A DNA stretch of 64,000 bases from CAZWSX01 sp964636985 (GTDB taxonomy: Bacteria; Planctomycetota; Planctomycetia; Pirellulales; Pirellulaceae), in assembly GCA_964636985.1 (NCBI GenBank), contig CAZWSX010000001.1, positions 62,001-126,000 of the forward strand. Reading direction: 5' to 3'. The notes below the pieces were generated by a model. The model did no database searches. It had not been told where the DNA came from and saw only the letters and a list, made by a program, of their open reading frames with translations. Position 1 is the first letter of the stretch; each line of letters begins with the position of its first letter. Made by a program: the position numbers and the translations under genes. Below, one piece after another: positions 8,641 through 17,800 of the stretch.

Positions 8641-9870
8641 CTAGAGTCGAGTGTTACATTTTGACACGAACACCTCAGGCAGCGCGCCGCGCCAAAGCGC
8701 AAGGGCGCGCCCGGCGTGTGTGAGGAACGTGTAATTATCGTCAATAGCCTTATCATCCATCTTTTCGATTTCGTGAACCAACCACTGGCCAGCGCGAATC
8801 AACGTTTCGCGTGGCGGATGAAGTTCCTTGGGAGCAATGCTCCACCATTCCAAGGCGTGCCCCGTGGCCAGCACGCGACGCGGCGTAGGGCCGCCGAGTT
8901 CGTCATCCTTCGTTTCAATCCGCGAATCAGGCCAATTACGGTCCCACCATCCTTCGGGCGATTGCGTGGCAACCAATCGCGAAGTCGCTTCGCTCAAGTG
9001 AGCCATCACCTCGGCCCGCACCGCGTCGGAGATCATGTCGGTCGCATCATCTATTCGTAATAAAACGCATAATGCATATAACCGGTGATTTCCATAACAT
9101 ACGCCTTGGCCATAACGCTGCCTCATAACACGCCGGGCAAGGCGGTCGAAGTCGACCGTTTCGCCGGCGGTCGTGGTCCAGGGGTGGCCATCTTCGGCGA
9201 AGAGCGCCAGCGTTAGCGTGGTCCATTCGTACTCGGTTTGGTTGACATCGAATTCATCGAGAGCCGAGCGGATGAGGTCTCGCATAGTGGCCTTAGCGGC
9301 GCTGCTCTGGCTGGCGTCGCTTCGCAATGTGAAGGAGTATTCGAGTGGCGTACCGACTTCGGCCAGCGAGGCCAAGGTGTGATCCACGTGGCTGGAAGTC
9401 GCCGCGCCCTGCTGGACACGGACTTCAACTCGCCCTTTCTTCTGTATCATCAGCGGACGGGTCTTCTCGCCCCAAGCAGCAGTAAAAACCTTGTCGTCGG
9501 TCAAGAGCTGCCGCAGCTCGCTTCCCGAAAGCGTGTCGTCGTCGCCAAATGTTGCATTCGCGCCCCAGAAACGCAGCGCGTGATCAACGTAGTTGACCTT
9601 CGGCTGTTGCTTTCGCAGACGAGGCCGCAGTTTGTGCAGGACCGACGTGAGTTGTTCGTCGGTGACGAGCAAAGGTTCGTTGTAGAGCGGGGTGACGACC
9701 CGCGGCGTGGAAAGGAGCTTAGGCATTCGCGGCGGCGCACTCGACGAAGCCAGCAATCCGCGAGCGGCAAGAGCCGCAATTCCTGCGAGGAACGCGATTT
9801 GGATCGCCGCGAAGAAGCTGATGGAAGGCGTCTTGATGGCTGCTTCCAGTGAGTCAACAGTGCGGTTCAC
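8641..9870 (-). CDS. Anchored protein of unknown function in tad locus
   Basis: 409 residues, GTG start three bases after the previous gene's stop, so probably co-translated with it. One N-terminal membrane helix (~residues 18-40) is followed by a soluble region. The C-terminal half (W-W-D-R-N-W-P, A-T-G-H-A-L-E-W-W, motifs spaced like helical-hairpin repeats) looks like an alpha/alpha-barrel of the prenyltransferase/terpene-cyclase-like or glycosidase-like type. I do not recognise a specific family and see no catalytic signature. The location between tadE and the pilin genes suggests a surface or pilus-related job, by inference only. Confidence 0.8.
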   Translation of the reverse strand: MNRTVDSLEAAIKTPSISFFAAIQIAFLAGIAALAARGLLASSSAPPRMPKLLSTPRVVTPLYNEPLLVTDEQLTSVLHKLRPRLRKQQPKVNYVDHALRFWGANATFGDDDTLSGSELRQLLTDDKVFTAAWGEKTRPLMIQKKGRVEVRVQQGAATSSHVDHTLASLAEVGTPLEYSFTLRSDASQSSAAKATMRDLIRSALDEFDVNQTEYEWTTLTLALFAEDGHPWTTTAGETVDFDRLARRVMRQRYGQGVCYGNHRLYALCVLLRIDDATDMISDAVRAEVMAHLSEATSRLVATQSPEGWWDRNWPDSRIETKDDELGGPTPRRVLATGHALEWWSIAPKELHPPRETLIRAGQWLVHEIEKMDDKAIDDNYTFLTHAGRALALWRGALPEVFVSKCNTRL

Positions 9871-9873
9871 GGA

Positions 9874-11532
9874 CTAGCCCTCCCTTCTTCGTAGGACAAT
9901 GCTGTTGGCGTCTTCGTAAATGGCTGTCCAATCACTGCCGCCGGCGCCGAGTACGGCTTCCGCGAGACGGGGCTGCCGTTCCTTGTCGACAACAAGGGCT
10001 TCGACGCCGTAACGATCGAGAGTCTTGCTCCAGGTGGAGTCGGCTCGCGACACTGCCGCGGCATCGACCAGCACGCGTACAGGCAAAGCCGCAAGGTGTG
10101 AATTCATGGCGAGTGAGTAGCGGCCGTCCCCAGCCAGCGCGAGCCAATCGCCCCAATCTTCGGGCGCCCAGATCAGGCCTTTAATGCGAGGTTGTGACTC
10201 ATTGTGTTGATTCAAAAACGCCGCAACGCGAAGCGGCGTTTGCGAACTGTGGATATGATCGATTTTGCGAGGCTTGCCGCCGAGCAGGAAGTTGGAAGCC
10301 GGCGTTAAGGCGAACGCTATCCAAACGCACAGCACGCTCACCAGAGTGAACAGAAAGGCCATCGGCGGAGCTGCTTCGCCGGGGGCAAAAACGGGCTGCT
10401 CATTTTTCGGCTTGAGCCATCCATAGACATCGCAAGTCGCAGTCAAGTGCGGAAGCAGTACGTAAAAGGCCAGGACCACAAACCATGATGCCCACTGGAT
10501 GTTCATCGCGACCAGGATCGATCCGGCGACAAAAAGAACGACATCCGTTGCCTGCAAGCGGCGAGGACTTAACCGCAGCAAAAGCGCGGCCGTAAGCCAA
10601 ATGACGCCGCAAGCCAGGCCAAGCGAACTCGTTAGAACTAACGGACGAAGAACGCCAATGGCGGGCGTCCACAGGGCGAAGCCGTGAGGTTGCAGAAGCG
10701 AGGCGGCAAAGGCGAGCTCGGCCAAGTACACCGTCGACTGAACTCGACGGTCGCGAAACGCCTCCATCAACCGTTCGTGATCGCGCCAGCTATCCACGCA
10801 TCGGCCTAATGCCAGCAGACCCAGGAAGGCGACGCCTAGGATCACTGTTCCGTCGAGATTGGCCCATAACACGAAGAGGGTCGGAACGAAAAGCCAACAC
10901 CACGTGGGCGTTTGGGAGTTTCGCTCAAGCGAGTTGGTGATCAGCAGGAGCATCGCGAAGCACAGAAACCCGAAGATCTCCGGACGTGCCATCGTGAGCC
11001 AAGGCCACATCACGGCGACGACGCATACCGCCGCGAGCATGGCGAAGCGACGCCGTCCGCTGCGAGCAAAGGCCATCGCGGCCGCAAGGGTCAGCGAAGC
11101 GGTTGTGACAAGAGCCAAAAGGGTAGCAACCCCCTGCCCTTGTTGCAGTTCGAACGCCTTAGCCATCACAACTTGAGAGAGCCAACCATGGGTCGGCGTG
11201 TCGATTCCTTCCGCAAGCGGCAGGTGCGGTTCGTGATTGGGGAGGCGTCCGGCGGTGAGGATTACCTTGCCGATCGCCACATGGCGCCAGGTCACGGCGT
11301 GGTGGAGCGGCAGGTAGCTAACCAAGAGATAGATTGCACTAAATAGTGCCACGACCGCAAAGTCTTGCCAGCGAAGGGCCCACTTCGGATCAATCTGCGG
11401 TCGCAAGTCGCCTTGCGGCCGGAGCTCGTTTTCTTGTGGAAGCTCGAGATGATCGCGCTCGATCTCCAACAGCCGCGCTGCGGGAGCAACGACGAGATCC
11501 TCGGTGGGATGGACGAGTAAATCAGCAGCCAC
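9874..11532 (-). CDS. Polytopic membrane protein, glycosyltransferase-like topology
   Basis: 552 residues with about ten to twelve predicted membrane helices between residues ~55 and ~415 and a C-terminal periplasmic domain of ~130 residues. The layout (first loop with H-E-P-H-L-P-L, G-W-L-S-Q; helices; soluble C-terminal domain with a Rossmann-like V-E-A-L-V-V-D segment) resembles bacterial oligosaccharyl/mannosyl transferase-like proteins, but I see no definitive motif. GTG start at 11532. It is followed three bases later by the 409-residue protein, forming a pair embedded in the tad operon. It could modify pilins or surface glycans. Confidence 0.78.
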   Translation of the reverse strand: MAADLLVHPTEDLVVAPAARLLEIERDHLELPQENELRPQGDLRPQIDPKWALRWQDFAVVALFSAIYLLVSYLPLHHAVTWRHVAIGKVILTAGRLPNHEPHLPLAEGIDTPTHGWLSQVVMAKAFELQQGQGVATLLALVTTASLTLAAAMAFARSGRRRFAMLAAVCVVAVMWPWLTMARPEIFGFLCFAMLLLITNSLERNSQTPTWCWLFVPTLFVLWANLDGTVILGVAFLGLLALGRCVDSWRDHERLMEAFRDRRVQSTVYLAELAFAASLLQPHGFALWTPAIGVLRPLVLTSSLGLACGVIWLTAALLLRLSPRRLQATDVVLFVAGSILVAMNIQWASWFVVLAFYVLLPHLTATCDVYGWLKPKNEQPVFAPGEAAPPMAFLFTLVSVLCVWIAFALTPASNFLLGGKPRKIDHIHSSQTPLRVAAFLNQHNESQPRIKGLIWAPEDWGDWLALAGDGRYSLAMNSHLAALPVRVLVDAAAVSRADSTWSKTLDRYGVEALVVDKERQPRLAEAVLGAGGSDWTAIYEDANSIVLRRREG

Positions 11533-11578
11533 GCGGATGAGCTCACTGCCGGAAGGTTACTAGAAGAGGCCGCGAAGG

Positions 11579-12106
11579 CTAACCGTCGCGACGGGCAATC
11601 GCCTTCACTTCAAAGTACTTACCTGCCAGATCGAATCCAAAGGTTTGCAAGAAGTTTGGGACCTTTGCATCGGCAAGTGTGACGCGCACGTACACCTGTA
11701 CCGTCTTTGCATCAAGTCCCACTGCCGGTGCAGGCGGATTAGGAAGTCCTTGCGGATTAATCGTTACGCCCGACGGGTTAAAGAAATCTTGAACAACTAT
11801 TTCAATCTTTCCGCCAGGCTCCGGGCTCAGGCCATAGATCGCCAGCACCGACTTGACTGTGTCTTTCGCAGCGTCCGAGACGCGTGCCGCGTCGGCGGCA
11901 CCGAGATTTGTCGGGGTCTTGGCTGCTTCGCGAGCAGCCTCGAGGGCGGCATTGCGAAGTGCTCCTTCGGTCGTATTGATCGAACCGTAGATGAAGCAGG
12001 CAAAGAGGACGATCGTCAGTAGTGGAATCGCCAGGATCGCTTCGAGCGTAACGGAACCGCGTCGCGCGCCGACCCCGCGCCGATTGGATATAAGCGGTTT
12101 TCGCAT
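11579..12106 (-). CDS. TadE-family pseudopilin-like protein
   Basis: About 175 residues. The N-terminal R-R-G is followed by S-V-T-L-E-A-I-L-A-I-P-L-L, which is the TadE motif with Glu at +5 after the Gly cleavage point, then a single helix and a soluble periplasmic domain. ATG 12106 has GGAG 8 bases upstream and is preferred over an earlier start six codons out. It follows the short Flp gene by 38 bases on the same strand. Confidence 0.88.
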   Translation of the reverse strand: MRKPLISNRRGVGARRGSVTLEAILAIPLLTIVLFACFIYGSINTTEGALRNAALEAAREAAKTPTNLGAADAARVSDAAKDTVKSVLAIYGLSPEPGGKIEIVVQDFFNPSGVTINPQGLPNPPAPAVGLDAKTVQVYVRVTLADAKVPNFLQTFGFDLAGKYFEVKAIARRDG

Positions 12107-12144
12107 AGCGATACTCCAAGCCACCTTAGGCGCCGAAGGAACGC

Positions 12145-12330
12145 CTAGGGCTTGATGGCAGCGATGGCCTTGGCCAACTCGACCAGTTCGTTGAGCAGGG
12201 CGCCCCGAACGGTTGCCAGGCCGGCGATGACGCCGATGCCCACAATCGTCAGGAGGAGCAGGTACTCCACGAAAACACTACCATTTTCGTCGTGCTGGAA
12301 CGCTCGCAGAATTCGAAACATCGTGCGCAT
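12145..12330 (-). CDS. flp: Flp major pilin, classical short form
   Basis: 61-residue precursor. The leader ends D-E-N-G and the mature part begins S-V-F-V-E-Y-L-L-L-L, an exact Flp-type G/x-x-x-x-E-Y site. The mature pilin is a single hydrophobic helix followed by L-V-E-L-A-K-A-I. This is the only classical Flp in the window and heads the minus-strand pilus run. It is likely the main pilin, with the four long-tailed paralogs downstream as variants. Confidence 0.92.
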   Translation of the reverse strand: MRTMFRILRAFQHDENGSVFVEYLLLLTIVGIGVIAGLATVRGALLNELVELAKAIAAIKP

Positions 12331-12661
12331 GCAATCAGTCTCCAGATTTCGAAGCGGGGAAACGCGGCCCGCCTCCAACCGGTCCTGTTATCCGGGTTGT
12401 TCCGGATGTGCAGGGTATAATGATAATGCTAATAGTATGTTGTGCATTACATTACGAGGCCTACTGTGTGCGGTCGCAGCAGGCCGTTAGGCACCAAACT
12501 AATTGCAATAGTGCAAGTGAGAAGAGGAATTCAATAATAAAGCTGCTGGCTGGAGCTATGTTCGTTGCCTCGACCCGCGCGCGAACTAGAATCGAAAGTT
12601 CCGGCACTCAACGGAGCACGTCTTCCTCTTCTTCGTCGCGAGCTTCCGAGCGGCGTCACGC
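12331..12661. promoter_or_regulatory. Divergent promoter region between flp and the second tadE
   Basis: About 330 bases separating the two halves of the pilus locus, which are transcribed away from each other. A perfect TATAAT lies at 12416-12421 on the plus strand inside an AT-rich stretch (12416-12455), but no well-spaced -35 box was found. A short inverted repeat, tccgg-n6-ccgga, lies just upstream (around 12392-12407). No gene is supported inside. Confidence 0.45.
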
Positions 12662-13234
12662 ATGGAACTACCATCGATTCAAGCAGGCAGCCATCACGCA
12701 CGCCGCGCCCCGCGAAAGAAGTCGGGCGCCGTGGTGCTCGAGCTATTGCTGACCCTGCCTCTCGTTTTGATCGCCTTGTTGGCCGTCATCGAGTTCGGAT
12801 TGCTCTGGTCCAACATGCAAGGCGTAGAGATGGCGGCCCGATCGGGCACGCAGGTCGCCACTCGCTATCCGGCGCTTCCTAACGCCGGCGCCGTGCCGCC
12901 CGATGTCGTCACGGCCGTGGCCGATGAATTGGCGAGAATCGGTGTGACCGACTATCGCATCCAGCTCACGCACAACGTCGCTTATACGCCTAATCCATCG
13001 ATCGGTCCCGTCGTCACGCTCGATTCGACCATCGGCACAGGGTTGTCGAGCGTGCCAACTCAGCCGCCGATTGCACTCGTGCCGGACCGGACGTTCGTCC
13101 GCGTCACCGTCTTTGTGAACACAGTCGGAGGAACGTCTCCAACGGGGCTGACTCCAAACTTGCTCAAGATCTTTGGCATCGATCTTGCCAATCGCGTGTC
13201 TCAGGCCAGCGAGGTGCGCCGCTATGCCTACTAA
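12662..13234 (+). CDS. tadE: TadE-family pilus assembly protein
   Basis: 190 residues. Basic N-terminus P-R-K-K-S-G followed by A-V-V-L-E-L-L-L-T-L-P-L-V (TadE motif, Glu at +5), a single membrane helix, then E-F-G-L-L-W and a periplasmic domain. It opens the plus-strand half of the locus. Its last 11 bases overlap the start of the next gene, so the two are translationally coupled. No strong ribosome site is seen at ATG 12662, but downstream starts would cut into the signal. Confidence 0.9.
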   Translation: MELPSIQAGSHHARRAPRKKSGAVVLELLLTLPLVLIALLAVIEFGLLWSNMQGVEMAARSGTQVATRYPALPNAGAVPPDVVTAVADELARIGVTDYRIQLTHNVAYTPNPSIGPVVTLDSTIGTGLSSVPTQPPIALVPDRTFVRVTVFVNTVGGTSPTGLTPNLLKIFGIDLANRVSQASEVRRYAY

Positions 13235-14438
13235 TCGCTGCGGAACTCGAGGATCAATCGTTCTGCGTAAGTCGCTGCGGCGGGGCGTGGCCACGCTGTG
13301 GCTGATCTTGATGTTGCCGGTGCTGCTGGTCTTGCTGTGCCTGGTGGTTGAGATCACCAACTTGTGGCTGGCTCGCTTGGAATTGGAAGACGCTTTGGAA
13401 TCGTCGGCGCTCGCCGCCGTTCAAGAGTGGGGCCAGGCCGGTGGTGTAGGCGGAACGCTCACGCCGCGGACCGTGGGGATCGAGTTCGCGTCGGAAAACA
13501 CCGTTCGCGGCACTCCGGTAATTCTGACGAACAATTACGACCCGGGCTCACTTCCCAACGAGAATGCTGCTACGACAGGCCCGACCGCCGACCTGGTGTT
13601 TGGGACGATTACGCAGACAAGCCCGACAGTTATTTTCGATGCGAACGCAGTGTCGGGAAGTGGGCTGGGGCCGGTGGCGCTTGATGTGACGTCGCTTCTT
13701 CCGCCTAACGCGGCCAACAGCGATACGTTTTGGGGTGTTAACTTCAAGTCGGCGGCAGGTCAACCTGCCGGACTGGAAGTGCGGCAGATCGTAATCAATC
13801 TGCGGTCGGCGCCAGGTTCGGACCAGGACGCCTTCTTTCAAGGCACGCCGGTGTTGTCGAACAATTCGCCCAACGCCGTTCCCAGCCAGGCCGACGTATC
13901 AGGAATTAGTGCCGCGGACATCACGTTCGCGTTTACTCCGGTGAGTCCGAATCCATACATCCTCACCATCAACTTTGCCGCCGGCAGCTTTGTTCCGGGC
14001 GATCGCTTTCGCTTTGGAGCGGAGCTGCGGAACCTCAATCCGCCGGGCACTCCGCCCAACGCCGCCGACGCCGTGGGAGTGGGCAACGTCTCGGGAACCA
14101 TCACCTTCGCGATTGGTGGCGTTCCCCAATCGCCGGTTTCGTTTCAGTACGTCAATACGTTGACGACGGTCACGTTGGGTCCTGCTCCGTACATCATTCC
14201 GGCACCGCCGGGACCGGTGACGAACAACGGGCAGTCGTTTGTGGAAGTGAAGACTGCGGGCCATCGCGACTACGCGGTCCGAGCCCAAAAGGCGGTCACC
14301 GTTCCGCCCGTATGCGGAAGTGTGATGGGAGCGATCTTCGGTCCGTTCACGGTTCAAGCCGACACGGTGGCCGAATACGACAGCGATACGAAGATCCCTC
14401 GTATTATCCGTGTCGATCAATTCATACCGCCCCCGTAG
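13224..14438 (+). CDS. TadG-like pilus-associated protein
   Basis: 404 residues. Basic N-terminus, then R-R-G-V-A-T-L-W-L-I-L-M-L-P-V-L as a single membrane segment resembling TadE/TadG but with Trp where the pilin Glu usually sits, then A-R-L-E-L-E-D-A-L-E-S-S-A-L-A-A, a common feature of TadG N-terminal (Flp-assembly) domains. The rest is beta-rich and secreted. ATG 13224 overlaps the end of tadE. No von Willebrand domain or MIDAS motif was seen, so the C-terminal part is unlike many TadG proteins. Confidence 0.82.
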   Translation: MPTNRCGTRGSIVLRKSLRRGVATLWLILMLPVLLVLLCLVVEITNLWLARLELEDALESSALAAVQEWGQAGGVGGTLTPRTVGIEFASENTVRGTPVILTNNYDPGSLPNENAATTGPTADLVFGTITQTSPTVIFDANAVSGSGLGPVALDVTSLLPPNAANSDTFWGVNFKSAAGQPAGLEVRQIVINLRSAPGSDQDAFFQGTPVLSNNSPNAVPSQADVSGISAADITFAFTPVSPNPYILTINFAAGSFVPGDRFRFGAELRNLNPPGTPPNAADAVGVGNVSGTITFAIGGVPQSPVSFQYVNTLTTVTLGPAPYIIPAPPGPVTNNGQSFVEVKTAGHRDYAVRAQKAVTVPPVCGSVMGAIFGPFTVQADTVAEYDSDTKIPRIIRVDQFIPPP

Positions 14439-14475
14439 TGCGAATGAGCCCTCGCTCATTCGCGGAGGACTTGTG

Positions 14476-15783
14476 ATGCGCCGTCTTGCGCAAGTTGCTG
14501 TTGTGGGCGTAATCGCCTTGTGTGCCGTCGCGATCTTTGCGCCGAAGTGGATCGCCCCTCGTGTGGCCGCCCAGGTGAAAGAGGGCGAAACGCAAACAGT
14601 CGATCATTCGGTTGCAGAAAGTGAAACACAATCCGACAACCGGGTTGCTTCCACGGAAGACGCGAATCAAGCAACGTCTCCGGCCCGAACCAAATTGGTT
14701 CGATCACTCAAAAGCGCCGCTCAAGTGATCGACGAGAAGATTCCAGGGAACGATGTCTCGGTCACCAGCCAGGTGGTCGACACGCTCGATCAGGCGGATC
14801 GGATTCTCTCCGACGCCCAACTTGCCAATCGACAGTCGTTGGCCAGCGCGAACCGGCAGGTCCGCCTTCCGGGCCGCTCGCCCCAATTGCTGATCGTCGT
14901 TGTGCCGGGACTTCAGCAAAGCGATGTTGAAGCGGTAGATACGGATGCTCATCCCGGACTTAGGCGCCTGAAGCTGGAGGGGACGACAATCTCCGGGCTG
15001 CGACCGGTGGGGACCTCGACTCGGTCGGCTATCCAGACCATCGCCTACGCTCAAGCGGTCGATGTCTCTTCTCAGTCGATTCCGCCCAGCCTGATGTCGA
15101 TGTTGTGGCACTCTGGTTACGACACCACCATGGTCGGTGATCTTTCGTGGACCATTTCGGTCGATCCACAACAGATCGCGCGACATGGCATGGAACAATC
15201 GTTCGGCCTGAAAACGGCGGCCGAGGTTGCCGAGGCTTTTCCAAAGCAAATCTGGTCGAACGAGACGCGAGTACGAATTCCTGCGAACGAGTCGGTGGCC
15301 GAAGTGTCGGCCGATCAACTCTTTACCAACGAAGCCGCTTTGAAGCTGGCAGGGAATCCGCAGCAACGCCGACCCCAAGCGGTGATCCTGACTCTGCCTG
15401 AGTCCAACAGTGTCGCAGTCGATGCGGCCGCGAGAGCCGACCGGCTCCTCGTTTCGCTCATGCAAAAGCTGGATGGAAAACGGCTGTCTGACCGGACGTT
15501 CGTGGTGGTTGTTGGCTTGCCGTCGGCGAATAGCATCGCGGCGCGACCGGTGGCGTTGGTGCGATGGCCGTACCACGTCCCTGCCGGCAAAGTTATCGAA
15601 CAAGAATGCGATGCAGTCGATTTGACGCCGACCATTCTCGCGCTCACGCAATCGCAGCGTGTTTCCAACATGTGGCCCGGTAAGTCCCAGGCTGATGCGT
15701 GGCAATCGAAGACGGAGCCCGCGCGCGGCGCTCGGCGAAGTTCGCCTGCCGCACAAACCACCGGCGCTTTGCCTAAGGCGTAA
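14476..15783 (+). CDS. Anchored sulfatase/phosphatase-fold protein, apparently catalytically dead
   Basis: About 435 residues with an N-terminal membrane anchor. From ~residue 138 it resembles the alkaline phosphatase/sulfatase fold: a first strand L-L-I-V-V-V-P-G-L, a P-V-G-T-S-T-R-S-A segment where sulfatases have C/S-x-P-S-R-A, and near the end P-V-A-L-V-R-W-P followed by V-D-L-T-P-T-I-L-A-L, very like the sulfatase P-L-I-V-R-W-P...V-D-L-x-P-T motifs. The metal-binding Asp pair of the first strand and the nucleophile position (Gly here) are missing. ATG 14476 has GGAGG upstream. It directly follows the TadG-like gene. Confidence 0.7.
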   Translation: MRRLAQVAVVGVIALCAVAIFAPKWIAPRVAAQVKEGETQTVDHSVAESETQSDNRVASTEDANQATSPARTKLVRSLKSAAQVIDEKIPGNDVSVTSQVVDTLDQADRILSDAQLANRQSLASANRQVRLPGRSPQLLIVVVPGLQQSDVEAVDTDAHPGLRRLKLEGTTISGLRPVGTSTRSAIQTIAYAQAVDVSSQSIPPSLMSMLWHSGYDTTMVGDLSWTISVDPQQIARHGMEQSFGLKTAAEVAEAFPKQIWSNETRVRIPANESVAEVSADQLFTNEAALKLAGNPQQRRPQAVILTLPESNSVAVDAAARADRLLVSLMQKLDGKRLSDRTFVVVVGLPSANSIAARPVALVRWPYHVPAGKVIEQECDAVDLTPTILALTQSQRVSNMWPGKSQADAWQSKTEPARGARRSSPAAQTTGALPKA

Positions 15784-15789
15784 TCTCCC

Positions 15790-17778
15790 TTGCGATTCGT
15801 CGAGAACCTCTCCGTCGCGCGCCTCGTCTACGGAATCGCCATTGCCGCGGGGCTGCTTGTTGGTGGGGCGGGCCAGGCTCAGTCGCCACCGGCGCCGCAG
15901 GCGAAGGCTCGCTCGCTCGTTCTGAGCGATCCCGTCGAAAAACGTTTGTACGACGACGTGGCGTACCTGGCCTCCGATGAACTCGGCGGCCGCGGACCTT
16001 ACTCGCAAGGCTTGGAACTCGCTTCGCAGCACATCGCCGATCGCTGGCGCGAGATCGGCCTCGCGACGAAGCTCTTCGGAGATCAGCCGTTCCACATCTT
16101 CGCTTCGAAGAGCAGTGTGGCCTTGGGCGCGAGCAACTCGTTGGCTGTCACACTTCCTGATCAAGAGGAGCAATCGCTAAAGCTGGGTGTCGACTTCACT
16201 CCCCTCTCGCTCACCGCCGGCGGCAAGTTCTTAGGCGAGGCCGTCTTCGCAGGTTTTGGAATCGCAGCCAGCCCGTGGGGCTACGACGATTTTGCAGAAA
16301 TCGATGTCCGGGACAAAGCTGTAGTTGTCCTTCGCCATCATCCTATGGCTGCCGATCCGAAGCACCCCTTCGCAACCAAGGGGGCCACGCCTTACTCGTT
16401 CCTGGCAGCCAAATGCGAAGCAGCCGCTTCGCGCGGAGCCGCGGCCATCGTGATTGTCTCCGACGAAGACCACGCAACTTGGACGCCTGGACAAGCGAAC
16501 GAGCAGCCGCGCGAAAAACTGTTGGCATTTCAGGTCGAAACGGCGGCGAGTCCCGCCTCGCCATCGAAGCCAATTCTGGTCCTTCATATCACTCGACACG
16601 AGTGCGATCGGTGGCTTGCGGCATGCAGTCGACCTGCACTTACGGAACTTGAAAGCGAAATCAATAAGTCGCTCGCGCCGAAGTCGTTTCCGCTGGACGG
16701 TCTCAAACTCCACATCGAGACTTCGCTGGCGGTCCGAAAGGCCACGCTCAAAAACGTAGTTGGGATCGTTCTGGGGAGCGGGAAACTTGCGGAGGAAGTT
16801 GTCGTTGTCGGGGCGCATTACGACCACTTGGGCTTCGGCGGCAGCGGATCGCTTGCGCCGTGGACGGCCGCTCCTCACAACGGTGCCGATGACAATGCCA
16901 GCGGGACGGCAGCGCTGATGGAAACGGCCCGGCAAATTGTCGAGCGCCGTCGCCAACCTGGTGCGCCCACAGATTGCCGGACGCTTGTTTTCATTGCGTT
17001 TAGCGCCGAAGAAATGGGACTGGTGGGAAGCGCTCGCTACCTGCGCAGCCCTTTGTTCCCGCTCGACAAAACGGTCGCGATGGTCAATCTCGATATGGTG
17101 GGACGCCTTCGCAAAAAGCTGATTGTCTCGGGAACCGGCACGGCGAAAGAGTTCACGCCGATGATTCGGCAGTTGGCCAAAACGCACGGACTGGATGTTG
17201 CGCTCGATCCCACGGGCTATGGCCCCAGCGATCACGCCAGCTTCTACGAACGGGGAGTTCCCGTTCTCCATTTCTTCACTGGCTTGCACGCTGACTACCA
17301 TCGTCCCAGCGACGATACCAATACGCTCAACTATCCAGGCATGCGAAAGGTAGTCGGCATCACGGTCGACACCGTGATGCAATTGGCTCAATCGCCGGAG
17401 CGGCCGACCAAGACAAGTGTTGCCGGTGAAATGAACCTGGTTGGCGGCTTGGAATTGGACGGCTCCGAAAATGAAGAGCCGCGGCGTCCTGTTGCGAGGA
17501 CTCCATCCGCTGCCGCGTCGCGGCCGGGACTTGGGATTCAAGTCGATGTGATGGACGGCAAGCTTCGCATCGAGCGGGTCACGCCTAAGAGTCCGGCCGA
17601 AGCGGGGCAACTCCGCCCTGGCGACGTCGTTTTGAAAGCGGACGGCCGGGCGATTGAGAGCGTCGAATCGCTACGAGCAGCGGTGATTGCCCATCACTCC
17701 GGCGAAACGATGCTGCTGGTAGTGCGGCGTGGCGATGTGGAACTGGAACTGCCGATCAAGCTTGAGAACCCGCACTAG
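15790..17778 (+). CDS. Exported M28-family zinc aminopeptidase with PA and PDZ domains
   Basis: 662 residues. Signal peptide (~1-30), a PA (protease-associated) insert (~130-270), a Peptidase_M28 catalytic domain and a C-terminal PDZ domain (~570-655). The zinc ligands are all present: H343 in A-H-Y-D-H, D367 in G-A-D-D-N-A-S-G, E407/E408 in S-A-E-E-M-G, D435 in N-L-D-M-V-G and H504 in D-Y-H-R-P-S-D-D. It starts at TTG 15790, seven bases after the previous stop; no ATG is available before the signal peptide. Close spacing suggests co-transcription with the pilus genes, but a functional link is not shown. Confidence 0.92.
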   Translation: MRFVENLSVARLVYGIAIAAGLLVGGAGQAQSPPAPQAKARSLVLSDPVEKRLYDDVAYLASDELGGRGPYSQGLELASQHIADRWREIGLATKLFGDQPFHIFASKSSVALGASNSLAVTLPDQEEQSLKLGVDFTPLSLTAGGKFLGEAVFAGFGIAASPWGYDDFAEIDVRDKAVVVLRHHPMAADPKHPFATKGATPYSFLAAKCEAAASRGAAAIVIVSDEDHATWTPGQANEQPREKLLAFQVETAASPASPSKPILVLHITRHECDRWLAACSRPALTELESEINKSLAPKSFPLDGLKLHIETSLAVRKATLKNVVGIVLGSGKLAEEVVVVGAHYDHLGFGGSGSLAPWTAAPHNGADDNASGTAALMETARQIVERRRQPGAPTDCRTLVFIAFSAEEMGLVGSARYLRSPLFPLDKTVAMVNLDMVGRLRKKLIVSGTGTAKEFTPMIRQLAKTHGLDVALDPTGYGPSDHASFYERGVPVLHFFTGLHADYHRPSDDTNTLNYPGMRKVVGITVDTVMQLAQSPERPTKTSVAGEMNLVGGLELDGSENEEPRRPVARTPSAAASRPGLGIQVDVMDGKLRIERVTPKSPAEAGQLRPGDVVLKADGRAIESVESLRAAVIAHHSGETMLLVVRRGDVELELPIKLENPH

Positions 17779-17800
17779 CAAGTCGGGTGCAACGCCGAAC

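Noticed and set aside
14704..17610. Large minus-strand frames opposite the sulfatase-like and M28 genes
   Set aside because: Compositional shadows; the plus-strand genes have ribosome sites, signal peptides and catalytic motifs.
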